Shown: in pieces, positions 31,941 to 41,879 of the stretch | Position numbering within the stretch: position 1 is the stretch's first letter | Layout of the letters: each line of letters starts with the position of its first letter | Assembly (NCBI RefSeq): GCF_002236105.1 | Contig: NZ_NIWU01000001.1 | Coordinates: 434,001 to 498,000, forward strand | Direction of reading: 5' to 3' | DNA length: 64,000 nucleotides | Source of the DNA: Pseudomonas umsongensis | GTDB lineage: Bacteria > Pseudomonadota > Gammaproteobacteria > Pseudomonadales > Pseudomonadaceae | Notes under the pieces: model-generated | What the model was told of the DNA's origin: nothing | The model's database searches: none | The model's input: only the letters and a program-made list of their open reading frames with translations | Position numbers and translations under genes: made by a program

Positions 31941-34838
31941 TCAAAGCTCCTGGCGCAGGTTGGAAGGGTCGAAAAAGGGCAACGGCACCACATCGGCATG
32001 GACCACACGCCCACCTTCGACACGGATCGCAATCCGTTGCCCAGGTGTGCTTTGGTCGATGCCGGCGTACGCCAGGCCAATGATCTTGCCCAGGCTCGCC
32101 GAGTACTCGCAGGACGTGACGTTGCCGCTGATGTCCGGGCCGTTGAGCACCAGATGACCTTCCAGCGGTTGCGCGCTGCCCTTGGGCAAGGTGAAACCCA
32201 CCAATTTGCGTGTTTGCGGCTGGGCTTCGAGGATGTCCACCGAGCGCCGCCCGACGAAGAACGGCTTGTTGCGATTGACGGCCCAGCCCATGTCGATTTC
32301 CATGGGATGGGTCATGCCATCGGTGTCCTGGCTGATGATCACATGGCCTTTTTCCAGGCGCAGCAAACGCTGGGTCTCCACGCCGAAAGGGCGAATGTCA
32401 TGGGCCTTGCCGGCTTCCATCAGCGCGTCCCACAGCGCCAGGCCATGGCGCGCCGGCACGTGGATTTCATAACCCAGTTCGCCGACAAAACCGACTCGCA
32501 ACAGCCGCGCCTTGATCCCGGCCACGGTGCCTTGACGCACGCCCAGGTAGGGAAACGCTTGAGCGCTAAGTTTGAGGTCGGTGCAGACCTTCTCCAGCAC
32601 TTTGCGCGAGTCGGGACCGGCGACATTGACCGCGCAGATCGCCGCCGTGACGTTGGCGACATCCACGTCCAGGCGCCATTGCGCGTTCCACTTGAGCATC
32701 TGCTGGTAGATGCGATCCACGCCGCTGGTGGTGGCGGTGACGTAGAAGTGATTGTCGGCGAAACGTGCGCAGACGCCATCGTCGATCACCACTCCGTGTT
32801 CATTGGTCATCAGCGCATAGCGGGAGCGACCGATCGGCTGCTTGAGGAAGGCGAAGGTGTACATCCGGTTGAGCAGTTCGGCGGCGTCCGGGCCACGCAC
32901 ATCAAGCCCGCCCAAGGTCGAGACGTCGATGATCCCGACCTTGTTGCGCACATGCAGCGCTTCGGCCTGCATGCATGCCTCGCGGTCCCGGGCATTGCCG
33001 TAGTAGGCCGGACGCTGCCAGATGCCGGCCGGCATCATCTTCGCGCCGGCTTGCAGGTGCCGGGCATGCATGGGGGTTTGTCGATACGGATCGAACGCGC
33101 GACCGGCCACATGGGCCAGTTTTTCCGCGACAAAGGGCGGGCGCGCGGTGGTCACGCCGGTTTCGCTGATGTTGCGCTGGGTCGCCCAGGCCACCAGGCG
33201 CGCGGTCGGCAGGGCCGAGTGACGCCCTTGCGAGGGGCCCATGCCCACGGTGGAATAACGCTTGACCAGCTGCACGTCGCGATAACCGATGCGCGTGGCA
33301 TTGACGATGTCCGCCACTTGCAGGTCCTCGTCGAAATCGACGAAGTCCTTGCCCTTGGGGTGGGGGAAGATCGGCCAGTTGAAGTTGACCCGTACCTCGC
33401 TGCCCAAGGGCGCCCGGTGCACACCGACTGCCAGCCCCAGCGCAGCGGCGGCGTCGGCACCGGCGTTGACGCCGTCGGCGATCACGTTGTCGAGGCGGTG
33501 ACGGCCATTCACCGAGCCTGCGACCGCAAGGTTCTGCGGCAGTCCGCTGAGGGTGAACTCGGCGCGCTGATCGTCGTAGGCCAGCTTGCCGCCGGCCTGG
33601 CACAGCAGTTGATAGACCGGCATGTAGCCGGCGGACATGCACAACAGGTCGCAATCCAGGCGTTGCCCGCTCTCGGCGACCTGGCCCTGGGCGGTGATCT
33701 TGCGCACGTCGACGCCATTGACATGGCGCAGGCCTTTTTCGTGCAGCGCTTCATACACGGTACTGTTGAGCTGGCAGGCAATCTTGCGTTGCGCCAGCGC
33801 GCCCAGTAGGGCCACGTCGCCCGGGCCTTGGCGCATGTCCACCACCGCGGCGACTTCGACGCCCTGGTCAAACAAGTCCAGCGCGGCGAGGTAACCGTCA
33901 TCGTTGCCGGTCAGCACCACCGCGCGTTTGCCCGGCTTGACCGCGTACAGCTTCATCAGGCGCTGCGCGGCGCTGGTCAGCATTACGCCGGGCAAGTCGT
34001 TGTTGCGAAACACCACCGGCTGGTCGAACGCCCCGCTGCACACCAGGCACTGTCGGGCGCGCACCTTGTACATGCGTTTTCCTTGAATCACCGGCAGGTA
34101 ATTGTCGGTGAACCAGGCGTTGCAGGTCGCCTCGGTGAGGATGCGAATATTGGCGTGCTGTTGCACCGCCGCGAGCAATTCGCGGCGCAAGGCGTCGGCG
34201 CGAATGCCGGCGATGTCGAAGCGGGCATAGGTTAGCGAACCGCCGAGGACCGGCTGTTGCTCGATGAGCAATACCTTGGCCCCGGCATTGGCCGCGGTCA
34301 GGGCCGCGTGCAGTCCGGCGGGACCGGCGCCGATCACGGCCAGGTCGGTGAACAGGTAGGCCTTGTCGTAATATTCGGGCTTGAACATCAGGTCGAGTAC
34401 GCCCAGGCCGGCCTTCTTGCGAATGATCGGTTCCCAGACTTTCCACATGCCCCTGGGCTTGTAGAACGAGCGGTAATAGAAGCCCACCGGCATGAATCTG
34501 GAGAACTTGCCCAGATAAGCATCCCGGTCGTTGTCCAGTGAGCCGTTGACGTTCTGCGCCGTCACCTGCAAGCCGGCAACCAGCGCATGGGCATCGGCCA
34601 GTACGTTGGGTTCCTGGGGCAATTGCACCAGGCTGTTGGCGTCCTGCCCGGCCATGGTCAACGGGCCACGTGGGCGGTGGTACTTGAACGAGCGGGAAAT
34701 CAGGAAGCGTCCGTTGGCGAGCAGGGCGCTGGCGATGCTGTCGCCCTGCAAGCCCTGATAGGGTTGGCCGTCGAAACTGAAATCGAGCGGCTGGTTACGG
34801 TCGATCAGCAGGCCCATCGGGGCGGGTAGGCGGTTCAT
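31941..34838 (-). CDS. soxA: Sarcosine oxidase alpha subunit-type protein
   Basis: The 965-residue protein has an N-terminal 2Fe-2S-like/ubiquitin-fold part (FDGQPYQGLQGDSIASALLANG), a NAD-binding Rossmann motif VIGAGPAGLHAALTAANAGAKV (about 167-190), a linker, and a C-terminal folate-binding T-protein domain (HARHLQAGAKMMPAGIWQRPAYYG, VGFVGELGYEIHVP, PFGVETQRLLRLEKGH). In the known enzyme this subunit takes the methyl unit as methylene-THF. It overlaps soxD by 4 bp. Length is normal for the family. Confidence 0.92.
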   Translation of the reverse strand: MNRLPAPMGLLIDRNQPLDFSFDGQPYQGLQGDSIASALLANGRFLISRSFKYHRPRGPLTMAGQDANSLVQLPQEPNVLADAHALVAGLQVTAQNVNGSLDNDRDAYLGKFSRFMPVGFYYRSFYKPRGMWKVWEPIIRKKAGLGVLDLMFKPEYYDKAYLFTDLAVIGAGPAGLHAALTAANAGAKVLLIEQQPVLGGSLTYARFDIAGIRADALRRELLAAVQQHANIRILTEATCNAWFTDNYLPVIQGKRMYKVRARQCLVCSGAFDQPVVFRNNDLPGVMLTSAAQRLMKLYAVKPGKRAVVLTGNDDGYLAALDLFDQGVEVAAVVDMRQGPGDVALLGALAQRKIACQLNSTVYEALHEKGLRHVNGVDVRKITAQGQVAESGQRLDCDLLCMSAGYMPVYQLLCQAGGKLAYDDQRAEFTLSGLPQNLAVAGSVNGRHRLDNVIADGVNAGADAAAALGLAVGVHRAPLGSEVRVNFNWPIFPHPKGKDFVDFDEDLQVADIVNATRIGYRDVQLVKRYSTVGMGPSQGRHSALPTARLVAWATQRNISETGVTTARPPFVAEKLAHVAGRAFDPYRQTPMHARHLQAGAKMMPAGIWQRPAYYGNARDREACMQAEALHVRNKVGIIDVSTLGGLDVRGPDAAELLNRMYTFAFLKQPIGRSRYALMTNEHGVVIDDGVCARFADNHFYVTATTSGVDRIYQQMLKWNAQWRLDVDVANVTAAICAVNVAGPDSRKVLEKVCTDLKLSAQAFPYLGVRQGTVAGIKARLLRVGFVGELGYEIHVPARHGLALWDALMEAGKAHDIRPFGVETQRLLRLEKGHVIISQDTDGMTHPMEIDMGWAVNRNKPFFVGRRSVDILEAQPQTRKLVGFTLPKGSAQPLEGHLVLNGPDISGNVTSCEYSASLGKIIGLAYAGIDQSTPGQRIAIRVEGGRVVHADVVPLPFFDPSNLRQEL

Positions 34839-35134
34839 CCGGCGATCTCCTTGGCGGCGTTGAAGTCGACGCGGGCAGTGAAAAATTCTTTAGGGTCGAA
34901 AGTGCGCAGGATTTCGTCGGTGACGGTGTGGCGTTCGGCGAGAAACCAGTAGCTCGACGGCGTGTGCATCCACCATTCGCGCACCACGCCGGCGAGGTTG
35001 TCGGTGTTGAACACGTAGTCGGCCCACTCGGCATCGCTGCAGCGCAGTGCATCGGGCATCGGCTTGAATTCGCCGCCATAAGTGAATTCGCTGATATTGC
35101 GTGGCCCGTTGAGCGGGCAATTGATAATTTTCAT
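34835..35134 (-). CDS. soxD: Sarcosine oxidase delta subunit-type protein with altered zinc site
   Basis: The 99-residue protein matches SoxD in length and operon position (13 bp after soxB, overlapping soxA). It has CPLNGPRNISEFTYGGEF at the N-terminus and WADYVFNTDNLAGVVREWWMH in the middle. Canonical SoxD binds zinc with Cys6, Cys9, a His near 59 and a Cys four residues later. Here Cys6 and the histidine (57) remain, but position 9 is Asn and the final ligand is Ser. Zinc binding is therefore probably lost. Confidence 0.87.
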   Translation of the reverse strand: MKIINCPLNGPRNISEFTYGGEFKPMPDALRCSDAEWADYVFNTDNLAGVVREWWMHTPSSYWFLAERHTVTDEILRTFDPKEFFTARVDFNAAKEIAG

Positions 35135-35147
35135 GGTCCGCTCTGCC

Positions 35148-36389
35148 TCAGTGACTGGCCGCCGTGGCGCCCATTTCGTTGACTTGCCGGAAGGTCGAGA
35201 AGCGCTCCAGGCCGAAGGGCTTGATCAACTCCGGTACCTTGCCGCCGCTGGCCACCAGTTCAGCCATGGTCTTGCCGCAGACAGGCGTCGCCTTGAAGCC
35301 CCAGGTGCCCCAACCGGCGTCCAGGTAGTAATTCTTCACCGGCGACAGGCCCATGATCGGGCTGTAGTCCGGGGTCATGTCGGTGATCCCGGCCCACTGG
35401 CGCATCAGCTTGGCGTTGGCCAGGAACGGGAACATTTCGATGGCGTGGGCCAGCAGGCTTTCCTTCAGGTCCAGGGTCGATCGGGTGTTGAACAGCGGGT
35501 ACGGATCGGAGCCACCGCCGAACACCACTTCGCCGCGGCTGGTCTGTTGCACGTAGCAGTGCAGCGCCGACGAGCTCACCAGCGGATCGAGGAAGGGTTT
35601 GAAGGGCTGGGTGACCATGGCTTGCAGCGGGAAGGTCTGGATCGGCGAGCGAATCCCGGCCTTGGCCATCAGCAGTGAGCTGTGCCCGGCAATCGCCTGC
35701 ACTGCACAGCCACACTTGATGGTGCCGCGGTTGGTCTTCACGGCGGTGATGGCGTCGTTCTCGATGATCAGGTCCTGCACCTCGGTGAGCTGATGGATTT
35801 CCACCCCGCGCTTCGCCGCTTGCTTGGCGTAGCCCCAGGCCACCGCGTCGTGGCGCGCGGTGGCGCCGTCGATGTGCCAGAGACCGGCGATCACGGGCAG
35901 GTGGCCGGGGTCGAGGTTGAGGCTGGGCACCAGTTCGCGGATCTGCTGGCGGTCGATCATTTCGCTGCGACCGCCGAAGTGCTTGTTGACCTCGGCCCGC
36001 TGGCGGAACGAACGCACGGTGGCATCGGTGTGGGCCAGGGTCAGTTGGCCGCGTTCGGAGTACATGATGTTGAAGTCGAATTCGTTGGACAGGCCCTGGA
36101 ACATTCGCACCGATTCGGCATAGAAACGCACGCCTTCGCTGGTCAGGTAGTTGGAGCGGATCACTGCGGTATTGCGCGCGGTGTTGCCACCGCCCAGGTA
36201 GGACTTTTCCAGCACGGCGATGTTGGTGATGCCGTGATACCTGGCGAGGTAATAAGCGGTGGCCAGGCCATGGCCACCGGCACCGATGATCACCACGTCA
36301 TAGCTTGATTTCAATTCACGCGGCGGCGGCAAATCCACTTCCACCGGGTACTCGGAACTCAGCCCGTACTTCAAGAGATTGAATGGCAT
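35148..36389 (-). CDS. soxB: Sarcosine oxidase beta subunit-type flavoprotein
   Basis: The 413-residue DAO-family subunit has the FAD motif [22 protein letters not shown] (about 30-50), [17 protein letters not shown], where the covalent-FMN histidine region of SoxB lies, and C-terminal [15 protein letters not shown]. It oxidises the N-methyl amine (sarcosine in the classical enzyme; a related N-methyl amino acid is possible here). The start at 36389 lies inside the folD 3' end, overlapping by 19 bp. A longer frame to 36611 is only a shadow of folD. Confidence 0.9.
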   Translation of the reverse strand: MPFNLLKYGLSSEYPVEVDLPPPRELKSSYDVVIIGAGGHGLATAYYLARYHGITNIAVLEKSYLGGGNTARNTAVIRSNYLTSEGVRFYAESVRMFQGLSNEFDFNIMYSERGQLTLAHTDATVRSFRQRAEVNKHFGGRSEMIDRQQIRELVPSLNLDPGHLPVIAGLWHIDGATARHDAVAWGYAKQAAKRGVEIHQLTEVQDLIIENDAITAVKTNRGTIKCGCAVQAIAGHSSLLMAKAGIRSPIQTFPLQAMVTQPFKPFLDPLVSSSALHCYVQQTSRGEVVFGGGSDPYPLFNTRSTLDLKESLLAHAIEMFPFLANAKLMRQWAGITDMTPDYSPIMGLSPVKNYYLDAGWGTWGFKATPVCGKTMAELVASGGKVPELIKPFGLERFSTFRQVNEMGATAASH

Positions 36390-37267
36390 ACGGCCTCCGA
36401 TAGGCTGTGCTGTTGCATAAGGGCTGCGGTCACGGTGTTTTTCATCAGGAAGGCAATGGTCATCGGCCCGACACCACCGGGTACCGGGGTGATCGCCGCG
36501 ACCTGGGGCAGGGCGCTGTCGAAGTCGACATCGCCGACCAGGCGGCTGCGACCGGCGTCGTCGATACGATTGATGCCGACATCGATCACCACTGCACCGG
36601 GCTTGAGCCAACTGGCATCGATCAATCGCGGACGACCCACGGCGGCAATCACGATGTCTGCCTGACGGCAGAGCGCCTGCGGATCGGGGCTGCGCGAATG
36701 CAAGACCGTCACCGAGCAGTCGGCCTTGAGCAATAGCGCCGCCATGGGTTTGCCGACGATGTTCGATCGGCCGATCACCACTGCATGCTTGCCGCGCAGA
36801 TCGCCGCAGGTCTGCTCCAGCAGGTACAGGCAGCCACTGGGTGTGCAGGGCGCGAGCACGGTGCGTCCCTGGCTGAGGCCACCCACGTTTTCACTGTGGA
36901 AGCCATCGACGTCCTTGCCTGGGACGATCGCCTGCAGCGCCCGCAGTTCATCGACCTGGGCCGGTAGCGGCAATTGCAGGAGAATGCCGTGGATCGAGCC
37001 ATCGGCATTCAGCCTGGCGATCAGGTCAAGCAGCTGTTCGGTGCTGGTGTCTGTGCCCAGCCGATGTTCCAGGGAGCGGATGCCGACCTCTTCTGCGCGC
37101 AGAATCTTGTTGCGCACATACACCTGGCTGGCCGGGTCGCTGCCGACCAGGATCACCGCCAGGGCCGGCTGGATGTCTTGCGCGCGCAGGCGCTCGACGT
37201 CCTTGCGAACCTCGATCAACACCCGCGCGGCGGCGGCTTTGCCGTCAATCAGTCGGGGTGTGTTCAC
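36371..37267 (-). CDS. folD: Bifunctional methylene-THF dehydrogenase/cyclohydrolase
   Basis: The 298-residue enzyme has the FolD signatures: [17 protein letters not shown] with the catalytic lysine, [35 protein letters not shown], the NADP site [18 protein letters not shown] and the C-terminal [19 protein letters not shown]. It converts 5,10-methylene-THF to 10-formyl-THF in the cytosol. Its ATG overlaps the purU stop by 4 bp. Being in this operon, it likely handles the C1 unit from N-demethylation rather than acting as the housekeeping copy. Confidence 0.95.
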   Translation of the reverse strand: MNTPRLIDGKAAAARVLIEVRKDVERLRAQDIQPALAVILVGSDPASQVYVRNKILRAEEVGIRSLEHRLGTDTSTEQLLDLIARLNADGSIHGILLQLPLPAQVDELRALQAIVPGKDVDGFHSENVGGLSQGRTVLAPCTPSGCLYLLEQTCGDLRGKHAVVIGRSNIVGKPMAALLLKADCSVTVLHSRSPDPQALCRQADIVIAAVGRPRLIDASWLKPGAVVIDVGINRIDDAGRSRLVGDVDFDSALPQVAAITPVPGGVGPMTIAFLMKNTVTAALMQQHSLSEAVCHSIS

Positions 37268-38130
37268 CGGAAAATCACCGTTCTGTCCTGATTGAGGAAA
37301 ACCCGGTGCTCCAGGTGGTACTTGACCGCCTTGGACAGGGCCACGGTCTCGGTGTCACGCCCGGTGGCCACGAGGTCATCCGGCAGGTAGACGTGATCGA
37401 CGCGCTGCACCTCCTGTTCGATGATCGGCCCCTCATCGAGATCACTGGTGACATAGTGGGCGGTGGCGCCGATCAGCTTCACGCCGCGCTGGTACGCCTG
37501 GTGATACGGCTTGGCGCCCTTGAAACCGGGCAGGAACGAATGGTGGATGTTGATTGCCCGACCGGACAGTTGCCGGCACAGGTCGTCGGAGAGGATCTGC
37601 ATGTAGCGCGCCAGTACCACCAGCTCGGTGCCAGTGTCGTCGACCACCTTCATCAGCTCGGCTTCCTGGCGGGTCTTGGTGTCCTTGGTGACTGGCAAGT
37701 AGATGAAGCGAATGCCCTCGCGCTCGGCCATGGGCCGCAGGTCGAGGTGGTTGGAGACGATGGCGGTGATGGTCATGTCCATCTCGCCCTTGTGGTAGCG
37801 GTAGAGCAGGTCGGTCAGGCAGTGGTCGAACTTGCTCACCATCAGCAGCACGCGCATCGGTTCGCGAGTGTCATGCAGTTCCCAGCGCATGTCGAAGGCC
37901 TGGGCGACATCGCTGAAACCGTCCTTGATCTGCTGGATATCCCCTGCGTGGCCATCGTTGAAACGGAACACCGCACGCATGAAAAAGCGCCCGCTGAAAT
38001 CGTCGTCGAATTGCGCCATCTCCCCGATGTAGCAACTGTTGTCCGCCAGGTAGGTGGTGACGGCAGCGACAATGCCGGACACCGCGGGACAGGTGATCTT
38101 GATGATGAAATGGTTTTTTTCGTGTTGCAT
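37264..38130 (-). CDS. purU: Formyltetrahydrofolate deformylase
   Basis: The 288-residue protein has an N-terminal ACT domain ([24 protein letters not shown]) and a C-terminal formyltransferase-fold domain with [10 protein letters not shown] and [34 protein letters not shown], matching PurU. It releases formate from 10-formyl-THF and regenerates THF. It is the first gene of the purU-folD-soxBDAG operon; its upstream gap (38131-38483) holds its promoter, one REP unit and the operator region of the divergent oxidase gene. Confidence 0.95.
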   Translation of the reverse strand: MQHEKNHFIIKITCPAVSGIVAAVTTYLADNSCYIGEMAQFDDDFSGRFFMRAVFRFNDGHAGDIQQIKDGFSDVAQAFDMRWELHDTREPMRVLLMVSKFDHCLTDLLYRYHKGEMDMTITAIVSNHLDLRPMAEREGIRFIYLPVTKDTKTRQEAELMKVVDDTGTELVVLARYMQILSDDLCRQLSGRAINIHHSFLPGFKGAKPYHQAYQRGVKLIGATAHYVTSDLDEGPIIEQEVQRVDHVYLPDDLVATGRDTETVALSKAVKYHLEHRVFLNQDRTVIFR

Positions 38131-38335
38131 GACACGTCCTCGGGATGATGGCGGCAGCTCATCGCATAGCGAAAAAATGTCAGCGGACAGCGAGGCTCAT
38201 TCCATGAGCGCGGTTTCTTGTCAGGAATAATATATTCCTGTTAGTGGCTTTATAGGGGAAATGCAGGGGGCACGTCCAGAGGTTTTGTGAAAGTTTTTTA
38301 ACTGCTGGGAATTTTATTGGGCAACCCGACGTGCC

Positions 38336-38362
38336 CTGTAGGAGCGAGCATGCTCGCGAAAA
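38336..38362. repeat. Single REP unit
   Basis: CTGTAGGAGCGAGCATGCTCGCGA stands alone between purU and the FAD oxidase gene, an unusual position because REPs normally sit at the 3' end of genes. Confidence 0.7.
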
Positions 38363-38423
38363 ACCCGAGAACACCGCGGGGCGTCAGGCTCCTCACAACC
38401 ACCCTGGCCACACCGCTTGCGCG

Positions 38424-38475
38424 CATGAAATTAAACCTGTATTTTTTCATGAAATTAAAACTATAAAATTTCATG
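38424..38475. promoter_or_regulatory. Candidate operator: three TTTCATG/CATGAAA half-sites
   Basis: CATGAAATTAAA occurs at 38424 and 38449, the second within the perfect palindrome TTTCATGAAA (38445-38454), and a further ATTTCATG lies at 38468-38475, next to the ribosome site of the oxidase gene. AT-rich phased sites just before a PuuB-like gene whose operon encodes a PuuR-like repressor suggest they are its targets. Confidence 0.5.
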
Positions 38476-38483
38476 GAGCCGGT

Positions 38484-39773
38484 ATGTTTCAGCAATCCAC
38501 CCAGCATGTCGCCAGCTATTACGCCCATACGTGCGCCGATCGCCTGGTCAATCGAGCGGCGTTGGAGGGCGAGCAGGACACCGACGTGCTGATCATCGGT
38601 GCCGGCTTCAGCGGTTTGCACACGGCGTTGCGCCTGGCCCTGGCCGGCAAGCGCGTGACACTGCTGGAGGCCAGCCGGGTCGCCTGGGCCGCGTCGGGAC
38701 GTAATGGCGGCCAGGCCATACTCGGTTGGTCCTGCGACATGCCGCCGCTGGAAGCCGCACTGGGCCATGAGCGCGCGCGGCGGTTGTGGGACGGCATGCG
38801 CTGGGCGGCAAAAGAGGTGCGCGAATTGCCCAGGCGCCATGGTTTCGATTGCGACTACCGGCCCGGGCACCTCTGGACTTCGGTGATGCCACGGCGGGTG
38901 GGGTTGTTGACCGAGTGGCAGCACGAGGCCAGCCACAAATGGGGGCATGACGGTTTGCGCTTCATCGAGCGCGCCCAGTTGCCCGAATGGGTGGCCAGCG
39001 AGCGTTACCAGGCCGGTTTGTACGACCCCGAAGGCGGGCATTTGAACCCGCTGAAACTGGCACTGGGACTGGCCGCCGCGATCGAGCAGGCCGGTGGTGT
39101 GATTCATGAACAAAGCATGGCGTTGAATTATCGGGAGGACTCGAACGGCTACGTGGTGACGACTGAACGCGGACACATTCGCGCCGATGTCCTGGTATTG
39201 GCCTGCAATGCCTATCTTGACCGGCTCGACCCACAGCTATCGAGTTGCGTACTACCCGTTGGTACCTATCAGGTGGCCACGGCGCCGATGTCCGAGGCCC
39301 AGGCAGCCGCTCTGCTACCCAGCAATGTCTGCGTCACCGACAACCAGTTCGTGCTCGACTATTTCCGCCGCACGCCAGACAACCGGCTGCTGTTCGGCGG
39401 CGGTTGCACCTATCTGGGGGGCATGCCCAAGGACATCGCCGGTGCCACACGGCCGTGCCTGGAAAGGGTGTTCCCCCAATTGAAAGGCATTGAATTGGAG
39501 TTTGCCTGGGGCGGTCACATCGACCTGACGCTCAAACGCACGCCCGACATCGGTCGGCGCGGTGACTTGTATTGGTTGCAGGGCTATTCCGGGCACGGCG
39601 TGCTGCCGACCCTGGCCGGGGCACGGGCGGTGTCTGACGCTATTCTCGGCCAGCCGGATGAGCTGGGGCTGTACCAGGGTTTGACCAACCCCAGTTTTCC
39701 CGGCGGCAAATACATGGCAGCACCGCTGGAAGCCATCGGCAAAGCCTGGTACAGGCTGCGCGACAGCATTTGA
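38484..39773 (+). CDS. FAD-dependent oxidase, gamma-glutamylputrescine oxidase (PuuB)-like
   Basis: The 429-residue DAO-family flavoprotein has VLIIGAGFSGLHTALRLALAGKRVTLLEA (FAD site, about 32-60), SGRNGGQAI and a C-terminal YWLQGYSGHGVLPTLAGARAV. This set matches PuuB/PauB oxidases, which oxidise the terminal amine of gamma-glutamyl-polyamines to an aldehyde. The start at 38484 has GGAG eight bases upstream; an in-frame ATG at 38331 lies in a REP unit and is rejected. It is followed by a PuuR-like regulator and a GS-like ligase on the same strand. Confidence 0.87.
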   Translation: MFQQSTQHVASYYAHTCADRLVNRAALEGEQDTDVLIIGAGFSGLHTALRLALAGKRVTLLEASRVAWAASGRNGGQAILGWSCDMPPLEAALGHERARRLWDGMRWAAKEVRELPRRHGFDCDYRPGHLWTSVMPRRVGLLTEWQHEASHKWGHDGLRFIERAQLPEWVASERYQAGLYDPEGGHLNPLKLALGLAAAIEQAGGVIHEQSMALNYREDSNGYVVTTERGHIRADVLVLACNAYLDRLDPQLSSCVLPVGTYQVATAPMSEAQAAALLPSNVCVTDNQFVLDYFRRTPDNRLLFGGGCTYLGGMPKDIAGATRPCLERVFPQLKGIELEFAWGGHIDLTLKRTPDIGRRGDLYWLQGYSGHGVLPTLAGARAVSDAILGQPDELGLYQGLTNPSFPGGKYMAAPLEAIGKAWYRLRDSI

Positions 39774-39798
39774 ATCGGCCACTTCTGGAAGCCTTTAG

Positions 39799-40353
39799 AT
39801 GGACATGCAAGAAGAGATTTCGGCGCTGGCGATCCTGATCCAGGACCTGCGCAAGCACAAGAAGTACACCTTGAAGGATCTGGCCGACAAGATCGGCCGC
39901 TCCGTGGGTTTTCTTTCCCAGGTCGAACGCGGCTTGTCCCGCCCGACGGTGGCGGACCTGACCGCCATCAGCGAGACCCTCGGCGTGCCGACCACCTATT
40001 TCTATAGCCTGCCCAAACCCATGGCCCTGCCGTGGGTGACCCGGCCGGATGAGCGCCGCACGTTGTATTACGCCGATGGCATCACCGACATCATGGTCTC
40101 GCCAAAGATGCGTGCGTCCTTTTCCATGCTCGAAAGCCAGCTGGAGCCCGGTGCCAGCAGCGGCGACCGGCACATGAAGGACAGCTCGGAGCAGGGCGGC
40201 TATGTGCTGGAAGGGGAACTGACCCTGTGGCTCGACCAGAACGAACCGGTGACCCTGCACGCTGGCGACAGTTTTCAACTGGCCAGTCATGCCCACTGCC
40301 GCTACGGCAACCTCTCAGACCAAATGACCCGCGTACTTTGGGTCTACACCTGA
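39799..40353 (+). CDS. XRE-family regulator with C-terminal cupin (PuuR-like)
   Basis: The 184-residue protein has an N-terminal helix-turn-helix (YTLKDLADKIGRSVGFLSQVERGLSRPTVADLTAIS, about 22-60) and a C-terminal cupin sensor (GGYVLEGELTLWLDQNEPVTLHAGDSFQLASHAHCRY). PuuR-type repressors bind polyamine or its derivative and release puu genes. It lies 25 bp after the oxidase and 23 bp before the ligase, so it is likely autoregulated with them through the TTTCATGAAA sites. Confidence 0.88.
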   Translation: MDMQEEISALAILIQDLRKHKKYTLKDLADKIGRSVGFLSQVERGLSRPTVADLTAISETLGVPTTYFYSLPKPMALPWVTRPDERRTLYYADGITDIMVSPKMRASFSMLESQLEPGASSGDRHMKDSSEQGGYVLEGELTLWLDQNEPVTLHAGDSFQLASHAHCRYGNLSDQMTRVLWVYT

Positions 40354-40376
40354 TAAAAACAACAAGGAACAAAACG

Positions 40377-41723
40377 ATGGATGCTGTGTGCTCTGATTTG
40401 TTGGCCGAAGTGCGTGGGTTTCGTCAGCGCTACCCCGATGTGCGCTTCGTCGACCTGATATCCCTGGACATTCCGGGGCATTTCTACGGCAAGCGCTACC
40501 CGATCGAAATGCTTGAAAAAGTCGCCGCCGGCAGCGCCCTCAAGTTGCCGCAAAACTGCGTGTTGCTCGGCACCCAGGGCGGGCTGTTCAAGATTGGCGA
40601 CTACTGCTTCAACGATGGCGATCCGGACGCGCTGCGTCGCCTGGTACCGGGCACGCTCAAGTTGGTGAGTTGGGAGAAGCAACCGCTGGGGCAGATGTTG
40701 ATTACTTCCGATGGCACGGAAAAACCGATCGTCTTCGAACCCCGTGAAGTCCTGGCGCAGGTGTTGGCGCGGCTTGGAAGCAAAGGCATTTTTCCGGTGG
40801 TGGCGTTCGAACTTGAGTTCTACCTGTTCGACAGTCAGTTGCGCGATGGCTTGCCGCAGTTTGCCCGCGACCCGCTGACCGGCGATGCGGACGATCAGCC
40901 GAACATGCACATTGAACGCCTCTCGCGATTTGCCCCGGTGCTCGACGAAATGGTCGAGACCGCGCGTGCGCAAGGCATCGATGCGACGGTGATCACCGCC
41001 GAATTGGGCCCCGGTCAGTTCGAGATCAATTTCGGTCATCTGGACGATGGTCTGCGCGCTGCCGACTGGGCTGCGTTGTTCTGCCGCAGCACGCGAGGCG
41101 TGGCACTCAAGCACAACTACCGCGCCAGTTTCATGGCCAAGCCTTACCTGCAGCACCCCGGCAGCGGCATGCATGTGCACGTGAGTCTTTACGACAAGGC
41201 CGGCAACAACCTGCTGGCGGCGAACGGGCAACGCGCGTTGCGCCATGCGGTGGCCGGTTGCCTGGATGTGTTGCCGCACTGCATGCCGATTTTCGCGCCA
41301 AACCACAACGCGTTGCGCCGCTTGAGCGCCACGGTCAACGTCGCCTCGCGCGCCAGTTGGGGTTTCGAGGATCGAGACGCATGCCTGCGGGTGCCGGAGT
41401 CTGACGCCAGGAACCTGCGGGTCGAACATCGCCTCGCTGGCGCCGATGCCAACCCGTATCTGGTGCTCGCCGCGATCCTGGTGGGCCTGGAACAAGGCCT
41501 TGAACAGGAGCGCGAGCCGATCGCCCCACTCAACGATGACCGCAACAGCGGCATCGACTTTCCGCTGGAAATGCTCGACGCCGTGCGAGCCATGCAAGGC
41601 CATCAAAAACTGCGTGAAGGTTTGGGCGCGGAATTCGTCGATGTGTATTGCGAGAACAAGCGGCAGGACCACTTGGCGTTCCTGAACGACATCAGTGCAC
41701 GGGAATATCGCTGGTTCCTGTAG
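40377..41723 (+). CDS. Glutamine-synthetase-like gamma-glutamyl-polyamine/amine ligase
   Basis: The 448-residue GS homologue has VDLISLDIPGHFYGKRYPIE in the beta-grasp domain, the catalytic AFELEFYLFD strand, ITAELGPGQFEINF, MHVHVSLYD in the ATP site and NPYLVLAAILVGLEQG near the C-terminus. Its place with a PuuB-like oxidase and PuuR-like regulator points to gamma-glutamylation of an amine such as putrescine. AAGGAAC precedes the ATG at 40377. It is only distantly similar to the GS-like protein at 8378-9751, so the window holds two such ligases. Confidence 0.88.
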   Translation: MDAVCSDLLAEVRGFRQRYPDVRFVDLISLDIPGHFYGKRYPIEMLEKVAAGSALKLPQNCVLLGTQGGLFKIGDYCFNDGDPDALRRLVPGTLKLVSWEKQPLGQMLITSDGTEKPIVFEPREVLAQVLARLGSKGIFPVVAFELEFYLFDSQLRDGLPQFARDPLTGDADDQPNMHIERLSRFAPVLDEMVETARAQGIDATVITAELGPGQFEINFGHLDDGLRAADWAALFCRSTRGVALKHNYRASFMAKPYLQHPGSGMHVHVSLYDKAGNNLLAANGQRALRHAVAGCLDVLPHCMPIFAPNHNALRRLSATVNVASRASWGFEDRDACLRVPESDARNLRVEHRLAGADANPYLVLAAILVGLEQGLEQEREPIAPLNDDRNSGIDFPLEMLDAVRAMQGHQKLREGLGAEFVDVYCENKRQDHLAFLNDISAREYRWFL

Positions 41724-41727
41724 TTAA

Positions 41728-41818
41728 GGTTATTTCGAGGTTAACCGTAAAAAATATCTGGTTATTTAACAGGTTACAGATTTTAGTAACTGAACGGTTA
41801 ATCAAAATATCTTGTTAC
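41728..41818. promoter_or_regulatory. AT-rich segment with repeated GGTTA/GTTAC motifs
   Basis: GGTTA occurs at 41728, 41739 (as the palindrome GGTTAACC), 41760, 41772 and 41796, with GTAAC at 41786 and GTTAC at 41814. AAAATATCTGGTTA (41751) and AAAATATCTTGTTA (41804) are near-identical and 53 bp apart. No coding frame is present. It could be a multi-site regulator target or the promoter of a small RNA ending at the terminator at 41914. Confidence 0.35.
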
Positions 41819-41879
41819 AGGGCGAAACATTGCGTAATATCCGCCCCGCGTTCACCACCACGGTTTATGCATTTTTAAG

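Noticed and set aside
31404..33809. 801-codon open frame on the plus strand
   Set aside because: Antisense to soxG/soxA, with no recognisable domain or ribosome site.
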